Shown one piece after another: positions 44,483-54,681 of a DNA stretch of 64,000 nt; positions within the stretch are counted from its first letter, which is position 1; each line of letters begins with the position of its first letter. The notes under the pieces are model-generated. The model did no database searches, was not told the origin of the DNA, and worked only from the letters and a program-made list of their open reading frames with translations. Source of the DNA: Algihabitans albus (GTDB lineage Bacteria; Pseudomonadota; Alphaproteobacteria; Kiloniellales; DSM-21159). The stretch lies in contig NZ_QXNY01000003.1 in assembly GCF_003572205.1 (NCBI RefSeq), positions 620,001-684,000 of the forward strand, written 5' to 3'. The position numbers were made by a program, and so were the translations under genes.

Positions 44483-46525
44483 CTACTGCGCCGCCTGTCG
44501 ACCCTGCACGACGCGATCGGCCAAACGCCCGGTCAACTCGGAGAGATGATCGAAACTGGCGGTAAAGCTGCCGATGCCCTGGGTGACGGAGCGCAGTTCG
44601 ACGATCAAGTCGCGCAGCTCCGCCGCCGGCAGGTAAGCCTGAACTTCATCCCAGCTGTCCCAGGCGGGTTTGGCGTCGAAGCCGAGAATCTGACCGCGCC
44701 GGCTAGAGAGCAGTCCATGGATCTTGCTGGTATGCGCGTTGGGCACGGAGACGACCACGCGGTGGATCGGTTCCAACAACACCGGTTGGCAATCCGGCAA
44801 GCCGTCCTGAATAGCGATACGGCCAGCCGTCTTGAAAGCCATCTCCGAAGAATCGACCGAGTGGAACTGTCCATCGTTGAGGTTTACCGCAACATCGACA
44901 ACCGGAAAGCCCAATGGACCATTCCTCAAGCCGTCCAGGACACCGGCCTCCACCGCTGGAATGAACTGTTTGGGAATGGCGCCACCGACGATCTTGTCAT
45001 GGAAGGCGAAGCCGGCACCGCGCGGCTGTGGCGCGATGCTGATCCTGACATCGGCGAACTGCCCGTGACCTCCGGTCTGGCGCTTGTGGCGAGCGTGGTG
45101 GTCGGCACCGTGGCGGATCGTCTCCTTATAGGCCGGCTGCGGCAGTTCCGCATCGACCTCAACGTTGAAGCGGCCAGAAAGCTTGTCCAACGCGATGCGC
45201 AGATGGACCTCCCCCTGCCCCCAGAGCTTGGTCTCTCCGGTATCGCGATCGGCCTGGAGAGACAATGCCCGATCCTCTTCCAAAAGCTTGGCCAAGGCAG
45301 CGCTCAATTTGACTTCGTCGCTGCGCTTGCGCGGCTGTATCGCCAGAGCATAGACAGGCGGCAGAGGATCGGCCCAATCGGCTGCGGCGGCGCTTTCGGA
45401 ACAGACCAGGTTACCGGTCGCGATACCCTCGAGCTTACCCAGGCCGATCAGGTCGCCGGCCTTCGCACTGCTCACTTTCTCAAGCTGGGTGCCCTGCAGA
45501 CGGAATAACGCAGCCAAACGCTGGCCGGCCAGGCGGTCTCCCTCTTTCAAGCTGCCGCGCAGCAGCCGCGCGACGGATACCTTGCCGGCATGAGCCAGGT
45601 TGAGGGTCCGCGCAACCGCTGCACAGACTTCGCTGCCCCCGGTCTTACCGCTTTGCTCCGCCTTGGGCGCCACGCCCAAGCGTCCCGCCGCCGCCTCAGG
45701 ACCCGGCGTTTCGTGCCGCAGCGCCTTCAGAAGCCGACGGATACCGTTGTCCTGCTCGGCGGAGCCGAGAAACACCGGTACGATGCGATCGGCTGCCAGA
45801 TTGGCTTTCAAATGACGATAGACTTCGTCATTCGCCGGGACTTTGTCTTCCAGCAACTGCTCCAGCAGGTCGTCGTTGAAGTCGGCCAAGGTCTCAAGCA
45901 GCGTCTGCCGTGCCTCGACCTCACGATCGCGGAGATCGCCGGGGATCTCGACCAGGTCGGACGGCGCGTGCGGCTTGTAGTGCCAGGCCCGCTCGCTCAC
46001 CAGATCGACCGCGCCCGCGACGGCGCCGCCTTCGCGCATCGGCACTTGGCGCAGCACCAATGGCCGGGAGGACGTCGCCTGAAAAGCAGCCAACAGATCG
46101 CGAACGCGTTCGCCGTCCGCCTGGCTCAGCTTGTCCATCTTGTTGACGAACAGCAGATGGGGAATCTGCCGATCGTCCAAGAACTTCATCAGGGGTACCA
46201 GCGCCTGCGCCTTGGCGGCTTGCGGCTCGGCAACCACCACCGCAACGTCGGCGGCGATGAGCGCATCCTGAGCATCCTGCGCCAGTTCGACGGAGCCGGG
46301 ACAGTCGATGAAGGACCAGACATCCTCCAGGTAGGTCGCTCCCGCGACATTGGGTTCGACACTCATGCTCCGCGCCTTCGCCTCGGCCGAAGCGTCGCCT
46401 ACAAGACCCTTGCGATCTGTCGTTCCGGCGGCGAAGAGCAGGGCCTCGAGCAGGCTGGTCTTGCCACTGCCGTAAGGCCCGACAAGCACAGCGCAGCGCG
46501 CCGCGCCTTGTTGCGACTTCGTCAT
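44483..46525 (-). CDS. Elongation factor G-like translational GTPase
   Basis: A 680-residue protein with EF-G domain order. G1 is GPYGSGKTS (16-24), G3 is DCPGS and G4 is NKMD; domains II-V follow, with GRFNVEVDAELPQPAYKETI and RQTGGHGQFADVRI in the domain III/IV region. The canonical RGITI switch I motif is replaced by RSMSVEPNVAG, as in EF-G2-like paralogues. The function of such paralogues is uncertain; this is not the main FusA. GGGGAGGA precedes ATG 46525. It stands alone between dps and an oxidoreductase gene. Confidence 0.88.
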   Translation of the reverse strand: MTKSQQGAARCAVLVGPYGSGKTSLLEALLFAAGTTDRKGLVGDASAEAKARSMSVEPNVAGATYLEDVWSFIDCPGSVELAQDAQDALIAADVAVVVAEPQAAKAQALVPLMKFLDDRQIPHLLFVNKMDKLSQADGERVRDLLAAFQATSSRPLVLRQVPMREGGAVAGAVDLVSERAWHYKPHAPSDLVEIPGDLRDREVEARQTLLETLADFNDDLLEQLLEDKVPANDEVYRHLKANLAADRIVPVFLGSAEQDNGIRRLLKALRHETPGPEAAAGRLGVAPKAEQSGKTGGSEVCAAVARTLNLAHAGKVSVARLLRGSLKEGDRLAGQRLAALFRLQGTQLEKVSSAKAGDLIGLGKLEGIATGNLVCSESAAAADWADPLPPVYALAIQPRKRSDEVKLSAALAKLLEEDRALSLQADRDTGETKLWGQGEVHLRIALDKLSGRFNVEVDAELPQPAYKETIRHGADHHARHKRQTGGHGQFADVRISIAPQPRGAGFAFHDKIVGGAIPKQFIPAVEAGVLDGLRNGPLGFPVVDVAVNLNDGQFHSVDSSEMAFKTAGRIAIQDGLPDCQPVLLEPIHRVVVSVPNAHTSKIHGLLSSRRGQILGFDAKPAWDSWDEVQAYLPAAELRDLIVELRSVTQGIGSFTASFDHLSELTGRLADRVVQGRQAAQ

Positions 46526-46679
46526 GACGGTTCCTCCCCGTGTTGCGGCCCGCGCCTCTCTTCTTCCTTGATGGAGAGATCGACGGGTCGTCGGTTGCCG
46601 CCCGGGGAGCTGGCCGGGTCTGTCGGGCCTTTATCGCCGCAGCCCGACCGATTCACCGTACCCGGGCTGGTAAGGCCGA

Positions 46680-47951
46680 ATGCTCTCAGGCATGACCCGG
46701 CTTGGCAATCGCCTTTCGCCCGACTCACTGTTACTTTCCGATGCCATGATAGGGTGGAATCAGTCCCTCTCTCGCAGCTTCGACGTGGTGATCGCCGGCG
46801 GCGGCGTGATCGGCTCCGCCGTGGCCTATTTCCTGGCGGCCCATCCGGACTTCGACGGTCGCGTTTGCGTTGTCGAGCGGGACCCCAGCTACCAGAGCGG
46901 CGCCACGGCTCGCTCGGCCGGATCGATCCGGCAACAATTCTCGACGCCCGAGAACATCCGAATGTCACAATTCGGCGTGACGTTCCTGAAGGCCCTTGGC
47001 GAAACCTTGGCAGTCGAGGGCGAACGCCCCGATGTGCAGTTGCAAGAGGGCGGCTATCTCTTCCTGGCTAGCGTGGCGGGGCTTGAGACCCTGCGCGCGA
47101 ACCATACGGTGCAGCAGGCGGAGGGCGCCCCCGTGACCCTGCTCGACTGCGACGGTCTGGCGGCGCGCTTTCCCTGGTTGAACCTGGAGGGCCTGGCCGC
47201 CGGCTGCTTCGGCACCGCGGAGGAAGGCTGGTTCGACCCTTTCGCGCTGCTGCAAGCCTTCCGGCGCAAAGCCGTGGCGCTCGGTGTCACCTATCTGGCC
47301 GACGAAGTGGTCGACATCGCCCGGCAGGGCCACCGTATCGGCGCCGTGGAATTGGCTGCCGGCGGACGCCTGGGCTGCGGCTGGCTGGTGAACGCCGCCG
47401 GGATCCGGGCACGAGACTTGGCCAGGATGGCGGGGATCGAGGGTCTACCGGTTCACCCCCGCAAGCGCCAGGTCTTCGTTTTCAACTGCCGGGAACCGCT
47501 TCCGGGCTGTCCGCTGATCATCGACCCGAGTGGCCTCTACGTTCGGCCGGAAGGCAGCGGCTTCATTTGCGGCATCTCGCCTGGGCCGGGCGAGCCGGAC
47601 CCCGACTGCGACGACTTGGAAGTCGATCACGGCCTGTTCGAGGAACGGCTCTGGCCGCTGTTGGCCGCACGCGTGCCGGCCTTCGAGGCGATCAAGCCGG
47701 CCGGCGCCTGGGCCGGTCACTACGATCTCAACAGCTTCGACGCCAACGCCATTCTCGGCGCCCATCCGGAGCTGCCCAACTTTCTCTTTGCCAACGGATT
47801 CTCTGGCCATGGCCTGCAGCAGAGTCCCGCCGTCGGCCGGGCCCTGGCCGAGTTGATTGCCGAAGGCCGTTACGTCAGCCTGGATCTCAGCCGCTTCGGC
47901 TACGAACGCATCGCCGCGACGCAACCGATCATCGAAAAGAACGTGGTCTAG
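46680..47951 (+). CDS. FAD-dependent oxidoreductase (DAO/FOXRED1-like)
   Basis: A 423-residue protein with an N-terminal FAD dinucleotide-binding motif (DVVIAGGGVIGSAVAYF) and the DAO-family ending ANGFSGHGLQQSPAVGRALAEL. The RSAGSIRQQFSTPENI segment is typical of FOXRED1/sarcosine-oxidase-like enzymes acting on small amines. The substrate is unknown. ATG 46680 has AAGG nearby; ATG 46746 would place the FAD motif nearer the N-terminus, so the start is uncertain. Confidence 0.8.
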   Translation: MLSGMTRLGNRLSPDSLLLSDAMIGWNQSLSRSFDVVIAGGGVIGSAVAYFLAAHPDFDGRVCVVERDPSYQSGATARSAGSIRQQFSTPENIRMSQFGVTFLKALGETLAVEGERPDVQLQEGGYLFLASVAGLETLRANHTVQQAEGAPVTLLDCDGLAARFPWLNLEGLAAGCFGTAEEGWFDPFALLQAFRRKAVALGVTYLADEVVDIARQGHRIGAVELAAGGRLGCGWLVNAAGIRARDLARMAGIEGLPVHPRKRQVFVFNCREPLPGCPLIIDPSGLYVRPEGSGFICGISPGPGEPDPDCDDLEVDHGLFEERLWPLLAARVPAFEAIKPAGAWAGHYDLNSFDANAILGAHPELPNFLFANGFSGHGLQQSPAVGRALAELIAEGRYVSLDLSRFGYERIAATQPIIEKNVV

Positions 47952-48002
47952 CACCGCGCTCGCTTGAGGCGCCGCTGCTCGCGGAACGACCCGCATCGTC
48001 GG

Positions 48003-48518
48003 TCAACGGAAGGCCTCCAGAGCGTCGTCGAGGCGCCGCTGGTCGATCACCGCGATCAGCAGAGCGACCATGTCGACCGTGGCACCATCGCTCGCAAGAG
48101 GCAGGATCAGGCGATAATAGTGCAGGGCCTCGCGGCCGTCCTCGACCGGGTAGATCCGTTCGGAGAGATGCGGCAAACCGGATGCCACGATTTGCTCGTA
48201 GAGCGCTTGCGCCTGTGTCAGGTAATCGCCGCTATAGAGTTCGTCGAAGCGCTTGCCGGTGGGATCGCGCCGGGCCCGTGCAACGATTTCCGTGCCGGCC
48301 AGACGGTAGCGGAAGCTCAACCGACCGTTTTCGCTCACCACGTCGATCAGCGCGATACGCGGCAGAAGACTGGGGAAATCGAGCGGGTCGAGGTCGCGCC
48401 GGGCCGGCAGCCGCCCCGCGCTCGAGCGCGAAAACCAGTAGTCGAGAAAGGCAGTTTGCTCGGGATGCACGATCCGCTCGCCAAGCTCGGCCACAGTGGA
48501 TTTGAGATCGAACGGCAT
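48003..48518 (-). CDS. PAS-fold protein (PAS_5 family)
   Basis: A 171-residue single-domain protein. LPARRDLDPLDFPSLLPRIAL, FRYRLAGTEIVARARRDPTG and YYRLILPLASDG follow the pattern of alphaproteobacterial PAS_5 proteins. No output domain is present, so it may bind a ligand or partner. It converges with the oxidoreductase gene with about 50 bp between stops. The 135 bp upstream hold no other feature. Confidence 0.75.
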   Translation of the reverse strand: MPFDLKSTVAELGERIVHPEQTAFLDYWFSRSSAGRLPARRDLDPLDFPSLLPRIALIDVVSENGRLSFRYRLAGTEIVARARRDPTGKRFDELYSGDYLTQAQALYEQIVASGLPHLSERIYPVEDGREALHYYRLILPLASDGATVDMVALLIAVIDQRRLDDALEAFR

Positions 48519-48653
48519 GTCCCGCTCCCAATGTGCCGCAGCGAGGTCCTCGGCTCATTTTCAACACTATCATGCCGAGCATAACATAACCATATCTGCA
48601 CGGCTTGCGCGCCGCTTCATTTCCGGCGCACACCGCGATGCCTGGGGTCCGCG

Positions 48654-49280
48654 CTAGGTGCTTTCATCCCCTGGTCGAATATCGCCCCCCTTTTCAGCCG
48701 CTTGCGCCGCTTCGTGCTGACGCAGCATGTAGGGAAGCTGGCTCATGGCGAAAATGAAGTTGATGCCCATCTGGCCGATCGTGTCGAAGGTGACCCAAAA
48801 GTCGGTCGACTGGGTCCGCCAGACCACTTCGTTGAGGACCGCCATTACGAGGAAGAAGAGAGCGAAGCGGAGCGTCATCACGCGCCAAGCCGGGTCCGGC
48901 ATGGCGAAGGCGCGGTTGATCATCAACTTCAACAGCGGTTTGCCGAGCAGCAGGGAGCCGTAGAGTGCGACGGCGAAGATCACCTGCATCACCGTCGGAC
49001 GGATCTTCAACCAGATGTCGTCCTCGAAGGCCAAGGTCAGGCCGCCGAAAACACCGAGGATCGCGGCAGCGAAAAGCGGCAACCAGGGAATGGCCCGCGC
49101 CACGGCCCAGGAGGCGATCACGGCCAGCAGAGTCGCCGCCATCAACGCAGCGGTGGCAGTCAGGATGTCGCTGGCGAAGTAGACCGCCAGAAAAACCAGC
49201 AAGGGTACGTAGTCGCAGGCCGGCTTCAGCCAGGCAGGGCCCTTATCGCGACCGGGAGCCCGAGACTCATCCTTCCGCAA
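48654..49280 (-). CDS. yciB: YciB/IspZ-family inner membrane protein (intracellular septation protein A)
   Basis: A 208-residue protein with five to six membrane helices. The conserved ending WRTQSTDFWVTFDTIGQMGINF and IRPTVMQVIFAVALYGSLL match YciB/IspZ. Its role in cell envelope or septum upkeep is known only broadly. The start overlaps the panE-like gene by 14 bases, so the two are cotranscribed. Confidence 0.88.
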   Translation of the reverse strand: MRKDESRAPGRDKGPAWLKPACDYVPLLVFLAVYFASDILTATAALMAATLLAVIASWAVARAIPWLPLFAAAILGVFGGLTLAFEDDIWLKIRPTVMQVIFAVALYGSLLLGKPLLKLMINRAFAMPDPAWRVMTLRFALFFLVMAVLNEVVWRTQSTDFWVTFDTIGQMGINFIFAMSQLPYMLRQHEAAQAAEKGGDIRPGDEST

Positions 49281-50205
49281 GACTCTTGCTCCTTCCCTCG
49301 GCGAAGGGACGAAGTTCGTTGTAGACTTTGCGGCTGGCCGGCGTGTCGATATCGGTGGCTTCGCCCAAGCGCAGCGTCGCGCCGCTCAGCCACTCCAGCT
49401 CCAGAGGGTTGCCACGCTCCAGGTCGACCAACATGGAGGGCTTGACGGCGCCGCCCAGTTCGTCGAAGCGCGCATAGACCTTGTCTTCCCACCCTTCGGG
49501 CAAGGCGACGCCACGCGCCCGGCCAACCGCGATACACTCGCCTGCCAGCGCCTGCAGCAACTCACGCCCCCCGGCGCTGTCGCGGACCCCCGCGATATCC
49601 TTGCGAAAGTAGCTGCAAGCCCCCGCCAAGGGGGCCAGGGTGCTGAACTTCTCCCAGAGGGCGCGCGTCACGTCGTCGGTCAGGACTGCATCGATCCCCG
49701 CGCGCTCCAATGCCTCGTATAGCGCTTCCGCGCGGGCGGAACGGCGGCCGTCCAGTTCCCCGAAGACGATACGGGCGTGCTGCGTGTTGTGGCGAATCGT
49801 ACCCGGCGCCTCGATGTGCGCGGAGATGTAGGCGACACCGCCCAGCAGGTTTTCCGGCCCTATCGCCTCGCTGAGCCAATCGACGGCTTCGACACCGTTT
49901 TGCAGCGGCACCACGGCCGTATCCGGCGTCAAGAGTGGGCGAATCGCCTCGGCCGCCTCGGGAAGCGACCACATCTTGGTACAGATCAGCACCGCGTCGA
50001 CCGCTCCCGTCGTCTCTGCGCTCTCATGCACCGCCACAGGCTTGAGATGCAGATCGCCACGGGCCGAGAAGATCCGCAGGCCGTCACGGTGCAGAGCCTC
50101 CGCAAAGGCGCCGCGGGCGACGAAGACCACCTCCTCACCCGCTTCGGCCAGACGGGCGCCGAAGTAGCCGCCGATTCCGCCGCTGCCGAAGATCAGAATC
50201 TTCAT
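49267..50205 (-). CDS. panE: 2-dehydropantoate 2-reductase (ketopantoate reductase)
   Basis: A 312-residue NADPH-dependent enzyme of the ApbA/PanE family, which makes pantoate for coenzyme A. The cofactor motif GSGGIGGYFGARLA starts at residue 7; the catalytic Lys region is WEKFSTLAPLAGACSYFR and the C-terminal PSMLVDLERGNPLELEWLSG is diagnostic. It starts 10 bases after aspC stops and overlaps yciB. Some family members act on other keto acids, so the symbol is moderately certain. Confidence 0.85.
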   Translation of the reverse strand: MKILIFGSGGIGGYFGARLAEAGEEVVFVARGAFAEALHRDGLRIFSARGDLHLKPVAVHESAETTGAVDAVLICTKMWSLPEAAEAIRPLLTPDTAVVPLQNGVEAVDWLSEAIGPENLLGGVAYISAHIEAPGTIRHNTQHARIVFGELDGRRSARAEALYEALERAGIDAVLTDDVTRALWEKFSTLAPLAGACSYFRKDIAGVRDSAGGRELLQALAGECIAVGRARGVALPEGWEDKVYARFDELGGAVKPSMLVDLERGNPLELEWLSGATLRLGEATDIDTPASRKVYNELRPFAEGRSKSLAEG

Positions 50206-50215
50206 GGGCGGCGCG

Positions 50216-51436
<1,221 letters not shown>

Positions 51437-51558
51437 CTAGGCCCGCAACCGGGCGAGCCAAGAAAAGCGAGCCGGAAGCTATCGGAGGGCGCCAGCGATG
51501 ACAACCTCGCGCAGGACGCCCTTTGATCATGACAGCCGCCCGCAGCTTAAAGCGCGAT

Positions 51559-51596
51559 CGTCATAGGCGGAAGCGGAGCTGCTCCCGCCTATGACG
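51559..51596. repeat. Perfect 12-bp inverted repeat
   Basis: CGTCATAGGCGG (51559-51570) and CCGCCTATGACG (51585-51596) are exact reverse complements around a 14-base centre that can pair further (AGC/GCT). It lies 140 bp upstream of aspC with no T-run, so it is more like a REP element or an operator than a terminator. Confidence 0.7.
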
Positions 51597-51713
51597 TGAA
51601 TTGCTCTCTAAACGTATGAGAGAACAGAGTTCACGCGTTGGCCGCATCTTTGACTCATGACTCTCCAGGCTTGCCGAGGTCGGATTCAATTCGCGTGTGG
51701 CGGAGGGTTCACG

Positions 51714-51896
51714 ATGGGGCAAATGTTCAACAGCAGCGCAACGATGCGTAACGGCTATCTTACCCTGCTTTGCTATGAAAACCCTCGCCGCCGCCGGTGG
51801 CGGCGCGTTCGGCAAACTCTGACCTACGCCGCTCTGCTGCTGGGCGCCGCTTTCGGTGCACTGCTGTTCGTGACCGAGGTGGCGCCGCTCATCTGA
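51714..51896 (+). CDS. Possible small single-pass membrane protein (60 aa)
   Basis: A short frame with a strong GGAGGG ribosome site six bases before ATG 51714. The peptide has a basic stretch (NPRRRRWRRVRQTL, about 28-41) followed by one hydrophobic helix (YAALLLGAAFGALLFVTEVA), consistent with an inner membrane protein with the N-terminus inside. No family is recognised. The remaining 295 bp between aspC and this ORF contain only the inverted repeat at 51559. Confidence 0.5.
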   Translation: MGQMFNSSATMRNGYLTLLCYENPRRRRWRRVRQTLTYAALLLGAAFGALLFVTEVAPLI

Positions 51897-51921
51897 CCGG
51901 CACCACTCGCTCCGGTCCCGC

Positions 51922-52470
51922 TCAGGCCGCAGCCCTCTCGGCCAAGGCTGCCCTTTCCGCCTCCAGCGTGACAGCGACGGCGTGAATGACCGCGGCAATG
52001 CGCAGCGCGTCCTGCACGCCCTCTTTGGTCGCGCCCTTGCCCGACACTTCGCGTTCGTGGGCATCCAGGCACATACCGCAGCCGTTGATCGCCGAAACTG
52101 CGAGAGAAATGAGTTCGAAGTCGAGCTTGTCGATGCCCGGATTGGCGATGGCGTTCATGCGCAGCCGGGCCGGCAGCTTGCCGTACTCCGGATTGGAGAT
52201 CAGATGGGTCGAGCGGTAGTAAACGTTGTTCATCGCCATCAGGGCCGCGGCCGTGCGGGTCGCCGTCTGCGCCTCGGGTGAAAGCTTGGCTTCGGCCTCC
52301 GCAGCGATCGCCTCAAGCACCTCTGGGTTTCGGCTGGCGATGGCGCTGGCCAAGGCAATACCCCAGACCTGCTGCTCGGTCAGAGCCTGCGGATCGAGCA
52401 CGTTTGAAAGGTTGAGCTTGATATCTCTGGCGTAGGCAGGGATGCGGCTCTTCAGACTGTCTAGAGACAT
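51922..52470 (-). CDS. ahpD: Alkyl hydroperoxide reductase-type AhpD/carboxymuconolactone decarboxylase-fold protein
   Basis: A 182-residue all-helical protein. The redox site CGMCLDAHE near residue 131 (two Cys with following His) matches AhpD, which reduces AhpC with help from lipoyl or thioredoxin-like donors. MNNVYYRSTHL and LRMNAIANPGIDK are typical of the family. AGGAG precedes ATG 52470. It lies 163 bp downstream of ahpC on the same strand, which supports the pairing. Confidence 0.92.
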   Translation of the reverse strand: MSLDSLKSRIPAYARDIKLNLSNVLDPQALTEQQVWGIALASAIASRNPEVLEAIAAEAEAKLSPEAQTATRTAAALMAMNNVYYRSTHLISNPEYGKLPARLRMNAIANPGIDKLDFELISLAVSAINGCGMCLDAHEREVSGKGATKEGVQDALRIAAVIHAVAVTLEAERAALAERAAA

Positions 52471-52633
52471 CGGGAAACTCCTGGCTTGTCATACAACTGG
52501 GCGCACTGCGCCGGCGTCGCGCGTGCGTGACGCAATCGCGCGGTCCGCCAAGCCACCGCCTTGCCCTCGAGACGAGTCGCCGACGCGATCGCATTGAGAG
52601 CAAGGATGGCGGGGCTGGCCGGAGGTCTCGGCC

Positions 52634-53182
52634 TTACGCGACCTTCAGGACCTCCTCGCCCTTCTCCCAATTACAGGGACAGAGCTCGTCGGTTTGCAGC
52701 GCATCGAGCACGCGCAGCGTCTCCTTGACGTTGCGGCCGACGTTGAGGCCGTTGACGGCGACATGCTGGATGACACCCTCGGGATCCACGATGAAGGTCG
52801 CGCGCAGCGCCACGCCCTCGTCACGGTCGAGGATACCGAGCTGGCCGGCCAGCTCCCGCTTGATGTCGGAGACCATGGGGAAGGGCAGCGCGCGCAGATC
52901 CTCGTGGTCGCGCTTCCAGGCATGATGGACGAACTCGTTGTCGGTCGACACGCCGAGCACCTGGGCGTCGCGGTCGGCGAAGTCCTCGGTCAGCCGGCCG
53001 AACTCGGCGATCTCGGTCGGGCAGACGAAAGTGAAATCCTTCGGCCAGTAAAAGACGACGAGCCACTGGCCTGGAAAGTTCTTATCGGTCACCCGTTCGA
53101 AGGCTTCGGACGGAGCTTGCGGTGTGCCGGCCTTCACGGCGGTCAAGTCGAAGCTGGGAAAAGTGTCGCCAATGGTCAGCAT
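52634..53182 (-). CDS. ahpC: AhpC-type peroxiredoxin
   Basis: A 182-residue peroxiredoxin. The peroxidatic Cys is in FTFVCPTEIAEF and the resolving Cys region near the C-terminus is ELCPCNWEKGEEVLK, a variant resembling AhpC enzymes that work with AhpD. MLTIGDTFPSF at 53182 has an AAGGAGA site; a longer frame to 53308 is not family-like. No oxyR gene is adjacent. Confidence 0.94.
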   Translation of the reverse strand: MLTIGDTFPSFDLTAVKAGTPQAPSEAFERVTDKNFPGQWLVVFYWPKDFTFVCPTEIAEFGRLTEDFADRDAQVLGVSTDNEFVHHAWKRDHEDLRALPFPMVSDIKRELAGQLGILDRDEGVALRATFIVDPEGVIQHVAVNGLNVGRNVKETLRVLDALQTDELCPCNWEKGEEVLKVA

Positions 53183-53355
53183 GATTTTCTGTCTCCTTTT
53201 GGAAGATCTTGCGATGTCGCGCAGAGACGACCGCCCTCGAAAAGAGCCGGGTCGCTGCCAAAGCCTGGATAGGTGAAGGGCGTTTTTTGGAACGCCTCCA
53301 ACATGCAACTAACCGGCTAATTTGGACGTTTGCTGCATTGCGTCAAGAGCTGGAA

Positions 53356-53394
53356 TGATTTTAATTTTCGATCTACGGCAAACGAATTAAATCA
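53356..53394. promoter_or_regulatory. Imperfect AT-rich inverted repeat upstream of ahpC
   Basis: TGATTTTAATTTTCG (53356-53370) and CGAATTAAATCA (53383-53394) form a bulged inverted repeat. It lies just upstream of a minus-strand TTGACG (53346-53341), a possible -35 element for ahpC with a poor -10 (AAATTA). A regulator site is possible. Confidence 0.3.
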
Positions 53395-53447
53395 ATAGAG
53401 GTGCTGACAGCTCGAGCGAAGACAGACGTCTCCGGACGACGAAGTGG

Positions 53448-53588
53448 CTATCTCTCAAAATAGCCTTTTAGCGCCAGCCCGGCGATGAAGCCCGCAGCGG
53501 CCGCGCCGAACCCAACCGCTTCCGACCGGAAGATCGTGTAACCGAGCATGGAAAGAAGCGCAGCGCAGAGCACCGGGAACCAGGGCAT
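53448..53588 (-). CDS. Possible small hydrophobic protein (46 aa)
   Basis: A short frame reading MPWFPVLCAALLSMLGYTIF, then RSEAVGFGAAAAGFIAGLAL and KGYFER. It predicts two short membrane segments joined by an Arg-Ser-Glu turn. A GAGGA lies 13 bases upstream, which is rather far. The amino acid pattern is too regular to ignore, but no family is recognised. It lies in the 633-bp region between ahpC and the hydrolase gene; the rest of that region (53183-53447, 53589-53815) contains no other gene. Confidence 0.4.
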   Translation of the reverse strand: MPWFPVLCAALLSMLGYTIFRSEAVGFGAAAAGFIAGLALKGYFER

Positions 53589-53815
53589 CAGAATTCACGA
53601 GTCCTCATTGAACAAGCAGACCGTCAGGCTGGACGCCTCGTTCCAAACCGGTGTCTCCCGAATTTTTCGACAAAGTCGCATCACCTTACCAGCGTACTCT
53701 GTTCAAAAGACCACAAAGCAAGGGCAATTGAAAAACAGTCTGCGAACAGGACAGCCGTCCACCAACTCCGCATGCGATCTGGCATGCTAGAGATTTGAAT
53801 GCAAAGAGCGGAAAC

Positions 53816-54592
53816 ATGTCGCTGAAGATCGTACGCCGCCTGCTGCCCGGTTGGGGCGCAACTTACGGGCCGCCGGGCGACGGACCCTTTCCGGCGGTGC
53901 TGGTCCTGCACGGGTCGGAAGGCGCCGGGGCCGGCTGGAGCCATCGCAATGCCGTTCTGCTAGCGGCTCACGGCTTCCTCGCCTTTCCGTTCGGCTACTC
54001 CAAGGGCGGGAACGCCTGGAACGCAGGTAGCATCCTGGACGTTCCGCTCGACCGTACCGTCGAGGCCCTAGCCGCGCTGAAATCCTTCACCTTGGCAGGA
54101 GCGGGCCTTGGTCTGTACGGCGTATCGCGCGGCGCCGAGCATGCTCTGCTGGTGACTTCCCTAATGGCACGCGACGACTTGGAGGGACGACCCGATGCCG
54201 TTGCCGTCCACGCGCCGGCCGACGTCGTCTGCGGCGCCTTTCGTGCCGCGACCTGGCGCGACCGCGGCGATCCAGGCTGGCAGGTCTGGGACCCCGCCGA
54301 CATTGCCTGGACATGGCGTGGCAGCAGCGAGGCGCTGCGCCCGACCACGCCAATCGAGATCGAGCGTTACACAGGCCCCGTGTTTCTCAGCCATGGCAGC
54401 GCCGACAAAATGTGGAGCTGCGAAATGACGCGCCGACTGGAGCAACGGCTGACGGCAGCCGGCCGCAGCCCGGAGGTGCACTACTATGAAGGCCAAGACC
54501 ACATGCCCGACAGCGAGGCCGAGAATCAACATCACGCAGAGATCTTCGATTTCTTTACCCGACATCTGCGCCCCAAGCGGTCACCAATGTAA
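53816..54592 (+). CDS. Dienelactone-hydrolase-like alpha/beta hydrolase
   Basis: A 258-residue alpha/beta hydrolase. VLVLHGSEGAGAG is the oxyanion region, GLYGVSRGAEHAL holds the nucleophile Ser, SHGSADKMW the acid and GQDHMPDSEAE the His. The set resembles BAAT/acyl-CoA thioesterase C-terminal or DLH enzymes. Substrate unknown. ATG 53816 is taken as start because GAGCGG lies about 6 bases before it; a TTG at 53795 is possible. Confidence 0.75.
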   Translation: MSLKIVRRLLPGWGATYGPPGDGPFPAVLVLHGSEGAGAGWSHRNAVLLAAHGFLAFPFGYSKGGNAWNAGSILDVPLDRTVEALAALKSFTLAGAGLGLYGVSRGAEHALLVTSLMARDDLEGRPDAVAVHAPADVVCGAFRAATWRDRGDPGWQVWDPADIAWTWRGSSEALRPTTPIEIERYTGPVFLSHGSADKMWSCEMTRRLEQRLTAAGRSPEVHYYEGQDHMPDSEAENQHHAEIFDFFTRHLRPKRSPM

Positions 54593-54681
54593 GATCCCGC
54601 ATTCGTAGCAGAAGCGCCTCTTAACGCATATTTATAAGAGTGCTTGCAGACTGGTGCCGCCGCGATACGGGAAAGGGCGTC

